Positions 7,634 through 15,918 of a stretch of DNA of 42,385 nucleotides are shown one piece after another. Numbering within the stretch: position 1 is the stretch's first letter; each line of letters begins with the position of its first letter. The stretch spans positions 1-42,385 of the forward strand of contig CAZWDR010000008.1 of assembly GCA_964632365.1 (NCBI GenBank), in the 5' to 3' direction. A program made the translations under genes and the position numbers. Origin of the DNA: ZC4RG30 sp964632365. GTDB taxonomy: Bacteria; Pseudomonadota; Gammaproteobacteria; Steroidobacterales; Steroidobacteraceae. The notes under the pieces were generated by a model that was given only the letters and a program-made list of their open reading frames with translations, ran no database searches and was not told the origin of the DNA.

Positions 7634-8809
7634 GTGGCCGAGGAGAAAAAGCGCCCGATCATCATCGTCAAGCGCAAACGCGCGGGCGGTGGTGGCCACC
7701 ATGGCGGGGCGTGGAAAGTCGCCTATGCCGACTTCGTGACCGCGATGATGGCCTTCTTCATGGTGATGTGGCTGGTCGCCTCCGTGTCGAAGGAACAGCG
7801 CGCGGCGATCTTCGAGTACTTCAAGAATCCCAGCATGGAGCCCGGCCAGAGCGTGAAGGCCGCGCCCGGCCAGCAGGGTCCCGGCGGTGCCAGCACCAGT
7901 CCCATCGACCTGGGTGGCGGCCTGGATGCGCCGCGCGCGATGGAACGCAATGCCGAGGGCCTCGGCGAGCCGGTGCCGGACATCAGCCTGGAGCAGGCAC
8001 AGCGCGTCGCCGACGAAGGCGAGCGCCGGCAGCTGGAATCGCTGATGGAGGAGCTGCGCGAGGCGGTGGAGAAGAGCCAGGCGCTGGAGCCGTTCAAGGA
8101 CCAGCTGCTGCTGGACATCACGCCGGAGGGGCTGCGCATCCAGATCGTGGACAAGCAGAACCGGCCGATGTTCGACCTGGGCGGCACGCGCCTGAAGGAC
8201 TACACGACGAAGATCCTGCGCGAGCTCGCCAGCTACCTGAACACGGTGCCAAACCGCATCAGCCTCAGCGGCCACACCGATGCGAAGCCCTATGCGGGCG
8301 CGCGTGGCTACACCAACTGGGATCTGTCGGCCGACCGCGCCAATGCCGCGCGGCGGGAGCTGCAGCACGGCGGACTCGGCGCGGACAAGGTCGCGCGCGT
8401 CGTCGGTCTGGCCTCCTCGGTGCTGTTCGACCGCGAGAACCCGCACAACCCGATCAACCGGCGCATCAGCATCATCGTGATGACGAAGAGCGCCGAGGCA
8501 CGCGCGCTGTCCTCCGATGCGCCCGATGTCGACGCCGCGCGCAGGCAGATCGAGTCGGCGGATGCCGGCATGCCGGCCGCCGCGGATCAGCGGGCGGCGG
8601 CGTCCACCCCTGAGCACAGTGCCGGGACAGAGGATGCACAGGCCAGGACGCAGCAGATCGCGGAGCGTGCCGCGCAGATCGCGACGCAGGCGATGGATGA
8701 CTACAACGCGGACCTGCCGGGCACGCCGGCCCAGAAGACACGCCGGGCGGCGGCAGCGGCCGAGGCGGCGCTGGCCGCTGCGGGGGTCACGGTCGCCGCC
8801 GGCACCTGA
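7634..8809 (+). CDS. motB: Flagellar motor stator protein MotB with long C-terminal tail
   Basis: MotB anchors the stator to peptidoglycan. The gene starts with GTG and encodes 391 residues. The N-terminus has the HHGGAWKVAYADFVTAMMAF motif, with the proton-carrying Asp at residue 33 at the start of the single membrane helix. The OmpA-like peptidoglycan-binding domain spans about residues 150-285 (SLSGHTDAKPYAGARGYTNW and LSADRANAARREL). A tail of about 105 residues follows, rich in Ala, Asp, Gln and Arg and of low complexity. E. coli MotB is about 308 residues, so this tail is an addition. The gene follows motA closely and ends facing the HDOD gene. Confidence 0.95.
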   Translation: MAEEKKRPIIIVKRKRAGGGGHHGGAWKVAYADFVTAMMAFFMVMWLVASVSKEQRAAIFEYFKNPSMEPGQSVKAAPGQQGPGGASTSPIDLGGGLDAPRAMERNAEGLGEPVPDISLEQAQRVADEGERRQLESLMEELREAVEKSQALEPFKDQLLLDITPEGLRIQIVDKQNRPMFDLGGTRLKDYTTKILRELASYLNTVPNRISLSGHTDAKPYAGARGYTNWDLSADRANAARRELQHGGLGADKVARVVGLASSVLFDRENPHNPINRRISIIVMTKSAEARALSSDAPDVDAARRQIESADAGMPAAADQRAAASTPEHSAGTEDAQARTQQIAERAAQIATQAMDDYNADLPGTPAQKTRRAAAAAEAALAAAGVTVAAGT

Positions 8810-8852
8810 TCATCGCGCCGGTACATGGAGCCGGTTCGATTCCGCAGGCGGA

Positions 8853-9605
8853 TCAGGCCTTGCGCCAGCCCACCTGATCGAGCAACCGCGCAATGCCTCC
8901 GGTTGCCGCGCGCGAAACTTCCACCACGTCCGCGGGGAGGCCCAGCGCCTGGCGCGCCGCATCCACCAGTCCCGGCGTGCAGGTCGCCGCATGCACCAGC
9001 TCGGTGGCCAGCGCCTGCGCCATCATCAGCAGCGTCACCGCCTGCGGGCGCTGCAGGCTGTCCTGCTCGTCGCGCCATCGCAGCAGCGTCAGCCGCAGTT
9101 CGCCGGGCAGACCCCAGCTGCGCGTCACGCGCGAGACCATCTCGTCACCGGGCGCCTCGATGATCTGCTGCAGCACCGGTCCCACCAGCCGCAGGCCGGA
9201 GGCGGACTCGGCACGGGCCAGCGCCCGCACGGCGGCGATCTCGCCCGCCCGATGCAGCAGGCCCGCACCGGTCAGCAGCGGCGCATCGGACTTCATCTGC
9301 GCTGCCACCAGGCGCGCATAGCACGCGGTGGCCAGGGCTTCGGCCCACAGCAGGGCCATCTCGGCGTCGCGTCCGGGTGCAACGAACAGTGAATCGCGCA
9401 GCTGCTGCAGGGCGCGCATCGCCATCGGGCGTGCCGCGAGCTGATCGGCCGGCTGCTGCAGCCAGGCCACGCAGGCGGTGAGGCCCAGCGGTTTCGGCGG
9501 CGAGCGGGCCAGCTCGCCCTCCAGCGCAAGCAGCAGCGCCGGCGCGACGGCAGGCGCGAGGGGGGCCGCGCGACCCGCGGGTCGCAGTTCAACGACATTC
9601 GACAT
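8853..9605 (-). CDS. HDOD-domain protein (signalling)
   Basis: The product is 250 residues from the ATG at 9605 (MSNVVELRPAGRAAPLAPAV). The region MALLWAEALATACYARLVAA, then QMKSDAPLLTGAGLLHRAGE, aligns with the HDOD pattern in which a helix pair precedes F..GLLH(D)xG. Here the metal-binding His-Asp pair is degenerate (LLHRAGE), so it is probably a non-enzymatic signalling domain. HDOD proteins often occur in bacterial motility, chemotaxis and c-di-GMP circuits, and the gene sits end-to-end with motB. Upstream in-frame sequence to 9752 is Arg-rich and non-conserved and is taken as non-coding. The exact role is unknown. Confidence 0.7.
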   Translation of the reverse strand: MSNVVELRPAGRAAPLAPAVAPALLLALEGELARSPPKPLGLTACVAWLQQPADQLAARPMAMRALQQLRDSLFVAPGRDAEMALLWAEALATACYARLVAAQMKSDAPLLTGAGLLHRAGEIAAVRALARAESASGLRLVGPVLQQIIEAPGDEMVSRVTRSWGLPGELRLTLLRWRDEQDSLQRPQAVTLLMMAQALATELVHAATCTPGLVDAARQALGLPADVVEVSRAATGGIARLLDQVGWRKA

Positions 9606-9769
9606 GCCGTGATTGTTGACCTGCCCGCCGCGTTTATTCCGGTCGTGGCGCACAGATTGCACGCGCTGCAGTGAACGCTTCGGCTGCCTGCACGATGCGC
9701 GTTGCAAGTGGCCCGCCGGACCGCCGCGCACCTTCGATGGCGCGCGGCGCACGCGCCGACGTGCCGGCC

Positions 9770-10936
9770 TCAGATGCGCTCGGCAGCCTGCGCCAGATCC
9801 GCGATCAGATCCTCCGCATCCTCCAGCCCCATCGACAGGCGGATCGTGCCGGGCGCGAGCCCCGACAGCGCCGACAGCTCTGGCGGCAGGTCATGCGGAC
9901 CCATCAGGCCGGGCGGGATCACCAGCGACTCCGGCGAGCCCATGCTGGCCGCGATCGAGAACAGCTGCAGCGCATCGGCAAAGCGGTCGCCGGCGGCGCG
10001 GCCGGCGCGCAGGTCGAAGCTGACCACGGTGCCGAAGTGCTGCATCTGCCGCGCCGCCAGCGCATGGCGCGGATGCGAGGGCAGCCCGGAGTAGTGCACG
10101 CGCTCGACCTTCGGATGCGCCTCGAGAAAACGCGCCACCTCGAGTGCCGTGGCGCACTGGGCCTCGTAGCGCAGCTGGTAGGTCTTCAGCCCGCGCTGGA
10201 TCAGCCACGCGGCATGCGGGTCGAGCGTGCCGCCGAAGTGCGTGTACTCCGGCCGCAGCTGCGCGATCAGTTCCGGCGCGCCGATCACCGCGCCGCCCAT
10301 CACATCGCCATGCCCGGAGGCGTACTTGGTGAGGCTGTGCAGGAACAGGTCGACGTCGGTGTCACCGTGCTGGTGCAGGCCCGCCAGCGTGTTGTCGAGC
10401 ACCGTGAGCGCGCCGTGCGCGCGCGCCAGGCGCGTGATGTGCCCGATGTCGGCGATGCGGTTCACCGGATTCGTGGGACTCTCGAAGATCACCAGCCGCG
10501 TCGGCGTGCCGGCCAGCACGCGCTCGATGCCCGCGTCGTCCTCGATCGAGAGCATCGTGTGGCGCACGCCGAAACGCGCCAGCTGCCGGCGGATCAGCGA
10601 GCGCGTCGGCGCATAGGTCTCGACGAAGCACAGCACATGGTCGCCCGCCTTCAGCAGGCCGAACAGCGTCTGGGCGATCGCGCCCACGCCGGAGGCACAG
10701 ACGATGGCGTCATCCCTGCCCTGCAGCGCCGCCAGCGTGCGCTCGAGCAACCGTGTGGTGGGATTGGCGGAGCGTGAGTAGAAATACCCATCCTTCTCGC
10801 CGCGCAGCGCTGCCAGGGTGCCGGCGACGCTGTCGTGCTCGAACTTCACGCTCTGGTAGATCGGCGGCACCAGCGGCAGGTTTTCCTGCGGCACGGTGAC
10901 GACGGGCGGGTGCACGAGCCGGGTCTTCTGTTTCAT
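9770..10936 (-). CDS. Cys/Met metabolism PLP-dependent enzyme (cystathionine lyase/synthase family)
   Basis: This is a fold-type I PLP enzyme of the trans-sulfuration family, 388 residues. Visible motifs are the N-terminal YFYSRSANPTTRLLE (Tyr and Arg of the neighbouring active site), CASGVGAIAQTLFGLLKAGD (phosphate binding), ESPTNPVNRIADI, and the PLP-lysine motif SLTKYASGHGDVMGG with Lys204. The family includes cystathionine gamma-synthase, beta-lyase and gamma-lyase, and methionine gamma-lyase; sequence alone does not separate them. The gene lies 12 bases after the methionine-aminotransferase-like gene at the end of the long polyamine gene train, so a role in methionine or sulfur recycling is a reasonable inference. 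A GC-rich inverted repeat (9739-9757) without a T-run lies downstream. Confidence 0.88.
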   Translation of the reverse strand: MKQKTRLVHPPVVTVPQENLPLVPPIYQSVKFEHDSVAGTLAALRGEKDGYFYSRSANPTTRLLERTLAALQGRDDAIVCASGVGAIAQTLFGLLKAGDHVLCFVETYAPTRSLIRRQLARFGVRHTMLSIEDDAGIERVLAGTPTRLVIFESPTNPVNRIADIGHITRLARAHGALTVLDNTLAGLHQHGDTDVDLFLHSLTKYASGHGDVMGGAVIGAPELIAQLRPEYTHFGGTLDPHAAWLIQRGLKTYQLRYEAQCATALEVARFLEAHPKVERVHYSGLPSHPRHALAARQMQHFGTVVSFDLRAGRAAGDRFADALQLFSIAASMGSPESLVIPPGLMGPHDLPPELSALSGLAPGTIRLSMGLEDAEDLIADLAQAAERI

Positions 10937-10948
10937 GCCCCCATTCTA

Positions 10949-12097
10949 TTACCGCAGCCTGCGCAGGCGTTCGATGCCGGCCAGCAGCGTCGAATCCTGC
11001 TTGGCGACGCACAGTCTGAGCAGCGTGTGTTGCGGCGGCTCGCGGTAGAACGGCGACAGCGGGATGGCGGCCACGCCCACCCCGGTCAGCAGGTGGTCCA
11101 CCGCTTCCAGGTCAGTGAGGCCCCGCAGCGCGTCACAGCGCCCGTAGTCCACCAGCGTGAAGTAGCTGCCCTGGGCCGGGACCACCGTCAGCGCACTGCC
11201 GGCAAGGCCCTGCTCCAGCAGCTGGCGCTTGCGCAGGAAGAACGGCTCGAGGCCCGCGAACAGACCCGCGTTCTGGTCCAGGTAGGCGGCGATGGCATGC
11301 TGCAGCGGCGTGGCAATGCTGAAGGTGTTGAACTGGTGCACCTTGCGCAGTTCGGCGGTGAGCCGTGGCGTCGCAATGCAGTAGCCCACCCGCAGGCCGG
11401 TGGCGTGCATGGACTTTCCGAACGAGTACACGCCCAGCGCGCGCGCACGCAGCACCGGATGCGCCAGCACGCTGTGGTGCCGCGCCGGCGCATGCACGAT
11501 GTGTTCATACACCTCGTCGCTGAGCACGATCAGATCGTGCGCTTCGGCGAGACGCGCCAGCTCGTCGAGATCCGCGGCGCCCATCACCGTGCAGCAGGGA
11601 TTCTGCGGGCTGTTGATCACCACCATGCGCGTGCGCGGCGTGATCGCCTCGCGCACGCGGTCCCAGTCGAAGCGGAACTGCGGCGGTGCCAGCGGCACGT
11701 GGATGCAGGTCGCGCCGGCCACGCGCACGGCCGGATCATAGGAATCGTAGGCGGGATCGAACACCAGCACTTCATCGCCGGCGCCGACGAGCGCCGTGAT
11801 CGCCGAGAAGATCGCCTCGGTGGCACCGAGCGTGATGGTCACCTCGGCCGCGGGGTCGATGCGGATGGCGTGGCGTGCGCCGGCTTCCCGCGCGATCGCC
11901 TCGCACAGCGCGGGAACCCCGGCCATCGGTGCGTACTGGTTGTGGCCGGCACGCATCGCCGCGGCCACCAGTTCGGTCAGGCGCGGGTCCACCGGATAGT
12001 CCGGGAAACCCTGCCCCAGGTTCACCGCACCCAGTTCGGCGGCGCGGCGCGAGATGACCGTGAAGATCGTGGTGCCGACATCGGGCAGCTTGCTCAC
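10949..12097 (-). CDS. YbdL/MtnE-like methionine aminotransferase (GTG start)
   Basis: This is a class I/II PLP aminotransferase. From the GTG at 12097 the product is 382 residues (E. coli YbdL 386) and begins SKLPDVGTTIFTVISRRA, closely like YbdL. Motifs are LGQGFPDYPVDPRL, NQYAPMAGVPALCEAIAREA, the cofactor-binding SPQNPCCTVM, LIVLSDEVYEHIVH, and the PLP-lysine motif YSFGKSMHATGLRVGY with Lys228. YbdL transaminates methionine to 4-methylthio-2-oxobutanoate, and related enzymes run this in reverse as the last step of methionine salvage. The start overlaps the ppgK stop by four bases (GTGA), so the two are likely coupled. Substrate is inferred from similarity. Confidence 0.88.
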   Translation of the reverse strand: MSKLPDVGTTIFTVISRRAAELGAVNLGQGFPDYPVDPRLTELVAAAMRAGHNQYAPMAGVPALCEAIAREAGARHAIRIDPAAEVTITLGATEAIFSAITALVGAGDEVLVFDPAYDSYDPAVRVAGATCIHVPLAPPQFRFDWDRVREAITPRTRMVVINSPQNPCCTVMGAADLDELARLAEAHDLIVLSDEVYEHIVHAPARHHSVLAHPVLRARALGVYSFGKSMHATGLRVGYCIATPRLTAELRKVHQFNTFSIATPLQHAIAAYLDQNAGLFAGLEPFFLRKRQLLEQGLAGSALTVVPAQGSYFTLVDYGRCDALRGLTDLEAVDHLLTGVGVAAIPLSPFYREPPQHTLLRLCVAKQDSTLLAGIERLRRLR

Positions 12098-12846
12098 ACG
12101 CCGACCAGCGACGCGGCGAGCGCCGCGCCGGCCACCCCCGCCGCTGGCCCCAGCGCGGCACGCCGCAGCGGCGCGCGCGATCGCAGCAGGTGCGAGAACT
12201 GGTCCCAGTTGCCGACCACGCCACCGCCGATCACGATCAGTTCCGGCCAGAACAGCCGCTCGATCTCCGCCAGGTAGCGGTTGACGCGCAGCGTCCATTC
12301 TTCCCAGGAGAGTTCTTCCTCGGTGCGGTTGCGCGCCGCCGCGCGGCTCTCGCCCTCCACCCCGTCCACCTGCATGTGACCCAGCTCGGTGTTCGGCCAC
12401 AGCCGGCCATCGAGCAGCAGCGCCGAGCCGATGCCGGTGCCGAAGGTCAGCACGATCACCGCTCCGTTGGCGCCGCGCGCGGCGCCGTAATGCGACTCGG
12501 CCAGGCCCGCGGCATCGCCGTCGTTGAGCAGCGTGATCGCGCGCCCGAGCCGCTCGTGCAGCGCGCCCGCAAGATCGAAGCCGAGCAGCATCGGATGCAG
12601 GTTCGCCGCGGTGTGCAGGATGCCGTGGTGGACCACCGAGGGCATCGTGACGCCCACCGGCGTGCCCGGCGGCGCCTTCGCCGCCAGTTCCACCAATGCA
12701 TCGACCAGCACTTCCGGCAGCGTGGGATGGGGCGTGCGCAGGCTGCCCAGCTCGCCGCAGGGCTGCCCATTGGCCACATCCACCAGCGCGTGCTTGATCG
12801 AGGAGCCGCCGACGTCCAGCCCCAGTGCGAGACCCGTCATCGTCAT
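12094..12846 (-). CDS. ppgK: Polyphosphate glucokinase, ROK family
   Basis: The product would phosphorylate glucose with inorganic polyphosphate (and often ATP). It has 250 residues and matches PPGK in order and motif: phosphate-1 loop LALGLDVGGSSIKHALVD, GVTMPSVVHHGILHTAANLH, ITLLNDGDAAGLAESHYGAA, VIVLTFGTGIGSALLLDG, NTELGHMQVDG, and the C-terminal WPELIVIGGGVVGNWDQF. The ATG at 12846 overlaps the potI stop (ATGA), and a second in-frame ATG lies two codons on. The gene lies inside a polyamine-transport operon, which is unexpected for a glucose kinase. Identification is by recalled similarity to the mycobacterial enzyme. Confidence 0.9.
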   Translation of the reverse strand: MTMTGLALGLDVGGSSIKHALVDVANGQPCGELGSLRTPHPTLPEVLVDALVELAAKAPPGTPVGVTMPSVVHHGILHTAANLHPMLLGFDLAGALHERLGRAITLLNDGDAAGLAESHYGAARGANGAVIVLTFGTGIGSALLLDGRLWPNTELGHMQVDGVEGESRAAARNRTEEELSWEEWTLRVNRYLAEIERLFWPELIVIGGGVVGNWDQFSHLLRSRAPLRRAALGPAAGVAGAALAASLVGV

Positions 12847-13715
12847 GCCCCTTCCGGCGGACGCTGCGCGGCGGCCATGCGCACCTCGCGCTCGCGGCGG
12901 CGCTCGGCGCGCTTCATCCATACCGAAGCCACCACCACGCCGGTGGCCACGATCAGCACCATCAGCGTCGCCAGCGCATTGATGCTCGGGCTCACCCCCA
13001 GGCGCACCTTCGAATAGATCACCATCGGCAGCGTGTTCGCGCCGGGACCGGCCACGAACTGCGACACCACCACGTCGTCCCACGACAGCGTGAAGGCCAG
13101 CAGCCAGCCGGAGAGGATGGCCGGGGTGATCAGCGGCAGCGTGATGCGGAAGAACACGCTGGCGGGCCGCGCGCCGAGGTCGAGCGCGGCTTCTTCGAGC
13201 GAGTCGTCGAAGCTGGCGAGGCGCGACTGCACCACCACGGTGACGTAGGCCATCGTGAAGGTGATGTGCGCCAGCGTGATGGTCAGCATGCCGCGGTCGA
13301 ACTGCCAGCCGAACAGCGCGCGCAGCATCTGCTCCATCGACACGAACAGCAGCAGCAATGACAGGCCGGTGATCACCTCGGGCATCACCAGCGGCGCGGT
13401 CGAAAGGCCCTGCAGCAGCGCGCGGCCGCGGAACGGACCGAAACGCGCCAGCACCAGCCCCGCCAGCGTGCCCAGCACCACCGAGCAGGTGGCCGTGATC
13501 GCGGCGATGCGCAGGGACAGCCACGCCGCCTGCAGCACGGGGCGGTCGCGGAACAGCTCGAAATACCACTTCACGGTGGGGGAGTTGGCCGCGTCCCACA
13601 CGGTGACCAGGCGCGAGTTGTTGAACGAGTACACGATCATCGAGAAGATCGGCAGGTACAAAAACAGCAGCCCCAGTGCCAGCGCGATGGTCGGGAATGA
13701 CAGGTACTTCCTCAT
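12843..13715 (-). CDS. potI: Putrescine ABC transporter permease PotI
   Basis: This is an inner-membrane permease of the spermidine/putrescine ABC family, 290 residues with about six membrane helices (first at FPTIALALGLLFLYLPIFSM). The EAA loop that contacts the ATPase is DSLEEAALDLGARPASVFFR. It also has ITLPLITPAILSGWLLAFTL and SWDDVVVSQFVAGPGANTLP, typical of the PotC/PotI type. It overlaps potH by four bases upstream (ATGA) and ppgK by four bases downstream. Confidence 0.94.
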   Translation of the reverse strand: MRKYLSFPTIALALGLLFLYLPIFSMIVYSFNNSRLVTVWDAANSPTVKWYFELFRDRPVLQAAWLSLRIAAITATCSVVLGTLAGLVLARFGPFRGRALLQGLSTAPLVMPEVITGLSLLLLFVSMEQMLRALFGWQFDRGMLTITLAHITFTMAYVTVVVQSRLASFDDSLEEAALDLGARPASVFFRITLPLITPAILSGWLLAFTLSWDDVVVSQFVAGPGANTLPMVIYSKVRLGVSPSINALATLMVLIVATGVVVASVWMKRAERRREREVRMAAAQRPPEGA

Positions 13716-14713
13716 CGCCGCGCCGCCCGCAGCTCGCGGTTCTGGAAATGCTGGAAGATCATGATCGGTACCAGCAGCAGCAGCAGCATCGCGATCGCCA
13801 CCGCGCCGGCGCGCGGCCAGTCGCGGTTGCGGAAGAACTCGTCCGACAGCAGCGTGGCGATCATCAGCTGGTCGGAGCGGCCGAGCAGCGACGGAATCAC
13901 GAATTCACCCACCGCCGGGATGAACACCAGCAGGCTGCCGGCCATGATGCCGGGGAACGACAGCGGCAGCGTGATGCGCAGGAAGCTGCGCACTGGCCCG
14001 GAGCCGAGGTCCTGCGCCGCCTCGAGCAGCGTCAGGTCGTGCTTCTCGAGGTTCGCATACAGCGGCAGGATCATGAACGGCAGGTAGGAGTAGACGATGC
14101 CGATGTACACCGCGAAATTGGTGTTCATCATCACCAGCGGCGCATCGATCAGCCCGATCGACAGCAGCACGTTGTTGATCACCCCGTCGGTCTTCAGCAG
14201 CCCGATCCACGCATAGACGCGCAGCAGGAAGGACGTCCAGAACGGCAGGATGATCAGCATCAGCAGCACGTTTCGCGTGGAAGGCGTGGCGCGCGCGATG
14301 GCATAGGCCATCGGATAGCCGATCAGCAGGCAGAAGAACGTCGAGAACAGCGCCACCTTCACCGAATAGAGCCACGCCGCGACGTACAGCGGTTCCTGGA
14401 ACAGGTAGATGTAGCTGCTGAACAGCAGCCGGATCTGCAGCGTGCCATCCTCGAGCAGGCGCAGGATGGGCTCGTACGGCGGGCGCCCGAGCGGCGAGAA
14501 CTCCGCCAGCGAGATCTTCAGCACGATCAGGAACGGCAGCAGGAAGAACACCAGCAGCCACAGGTACGGCACGGCAATGACCAGGCGCTGTCCCGCCCAC
14601 TGCGTGCGGATGTAGCGCGACCAGCGCGGCGGTCCGAAGCGGAAGAACAGGTCCCACAGCGGCCCGGTGTTGCCGTGGCTGCGGTGCAGCCGGAATGTGC
14701 CGGGTGCGGCCAT
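13712..14713 (-). CDS. potH: Putrescine ABC transporter permease PotH
   Basis: This is an inner-membrane permease of the PotB/PotH type, 333 residues, with a long cytoplasmic N-terminus before the first helix (LVIAVPYLWLLVFFLLPFLI). The EAA loop is LTLLEAAQDLGSGPVRSFLR, followed by ITLPLSFPGIMAGSLLVFIP and AVGEFVIPSLLGRSDQLM. It pairs with PotI to form the translocation pore. The ATG overlaps the last base of the potG stop (TAATG) and its end overlaps potI, so potG-potH-potI are tightly coupled. Confidence 0.94.
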   Translation of the reverse strand: MAAPGTFRLHRSHGNTGPLWDLFFRFGPPRWSRYIRTQWAGQRLVIAVPYLWLLVFFLLPFLIVLKISLAEFSPLGRPPYEPILRLLEDGTLQIRLLFSSYIYLFQEPLYVAAWLYSVKVALFSTFFCLLIGYPMAYAIARATPSTRNVLLMLIILPFWTSFLLRVYAWIGLLKTDGVINNVLLSIGLIDAPLVMMNTNFAVYIGIVYSYLPFMILPLYANLEKHDLTLLEAAQDLGSGPVRSFLRITLPLSFPGIMAGSLLVFIPAVGEFVIPSLLGRSDQLMIATLLSDEFFRNRDWPRAGAVAIAMLLLLLVPIMIFQHFQNRELRAARR

Positions 14714-15861
14714 TACTGGGTGACGACGACCGGGCTGCTTTCGTGCCAGCTGAGATAGACGGTCTCGTCCCAGAGGATGCGTTCCTCGTCGGAGAGCCGC
14801 TCGACATTGGGCATCGTCACGCGCACTGTCTTGCCGCTGTCGATCTGCACCAGGTAGACCGACATGTCGCCCATGTAGGCGATCTCGCGCACGATGCCGC
14901 GCACGCTGTTCTCGGCGAGGCTGGCCGGTGGCTCACGCTTCAGCTCGATCTTCTCCGGCCGGATCGCCACCCACACGGTGGCGCCGGGCGCGGAGCTGAT
15001 GCCATGGTCCACGTAGATCACCCCGCCGAGCTGGTCGGACTGGATGCGCACGTAGTCCGGCTCGTCCTCGACCAGCCGGCCCTCGAACATGTTCACCGAA
15101 CCGATGAAGTCCGCCACGAAACGCGTCTGCGGGAACTCGTAGATCTCGGTGGGCGTGCCGATCTGCACGATGCGGCCCCGGTCCATCACGCCGATGCGCG
15201 AGGCCAGCGTCATCGCCTCTTCCTGGTCATGCGTCACGACCACGAACGTGACGCCCAGCTGTTCCTGGATGTTGATCAGCTCGAACTGCGTGTGCTCACG
15301 CAGCTTGCGGTCGAGCGCGCCCAGCGGTTCATCCAGCAGCAGCAGCTTCGGCCGCTTGACCAGCGCGCGCGCCAGCGCGACGCGCTGCCGCTGACCGCCC
15401 GACAGCTGGTGCGGCTTGCGCTTCGCGTATTCGCCCATGCGCACGATGCCGAGGATCTCCTCGACGCGGGCACTGATCTCGCCGCGCGCGAGTCGTTCCT
15501 GCTCGAGGCCGAAGGCGATGTTCTTCTCCACGGTCATGTGGGGGAACAGCGCGTACGACTGGAACATCATGTTCACCGGCCGCTTGTAGGGCGGCACTTC
15601 GGCAAGATCGACCCCGTCAAGCACCATGCTGCCGGCGGTGGGCCGCTCGAAGCCGGCCAGCATGCGCAGCAGCGTCGACTTGCCGGAGCCGGAGCCACCA
15701 AGCAGGCAGAAGATCTCGCCCTTGTAGATCTTCAGCGAGACGTTGTCGACGGCGGTGAAGTCCCCGAACTTGCGGGTCAGGTTCTCGATCTGGACGTAGG
15801 GCTTGGCGTCAGGGTCACGCCAGGGTTCGATCTTGGTCTTCTCGTTGCGCCGTTCGGCCAT
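14713..15861 (-). CDS. potG: Putrescine ABC transporter ATP-binding protein PotG
   Basis: This is the ATPase subunit of the polyamine importer, 382 residues from the ATG at 15861, which has GGGAG four bases upstream. Walker A is GGSGSGKST (residues 55-63), the Q-loop is MMFQSYALFPHMTV, the signature is LSGGQRQRVALARAL, Walker B with D-loop is LLLLDEPLGALD, and the switch His lies in VVTHDQEEAM. A C-terminal TOBE domain (about residues 280-370) is present. The frame is open upstream to 15912 but without conserved sequence. potF lies 57 bases upstream. Confidence 0.95.
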   Translation of the reverse strand: MAERRNEKTKIEPWRDPDAKPYVQIENLTRKFGDFTAVDNVSLKIYKGEIFCLLGGSGSGKSTLLRMLAGFERPTAGSMVLDGVDLAEVPPYKRPVNMMFQSYALFPHMTVEKNIAFGLEQERLARGEISARVEEILGIVRMGEYAKRKPHQLSGGQRQRVALARALVKRPKLLLLDEPLGALDRKLREHTQFELINIQEQLGVTFVVVTHDQEEAMTLASRIGVMDRGRIVQIGTPTEIYEFPQTRFVADFIGSVNMFEGRLVEDEPDYVRIQSDQLGGVIYVDHGISSAPGATVWVAIRPEKIELKREPPASLAENSVRGIVREIAYMGDMSVYLVQIDSGKTVRVTMPNVERLSDEERILWDETVYLSWHESSPVVVTQ

Positions 15862-15918
15862 GACACTCCCGGTGACCCGCAAAGGCCCGGCAGCAAGCCG
15901 GGCCGGCCGCAAATCTGT

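Noticed and set aside
9739..9757. GC-rich inverted repeat GGCGCG-N7-CGCGCC after the Cys/Met PLP gene as a terminator
   Set aside because: There is no T-run on either strand, and such repeats are expected by chance at this GC content.
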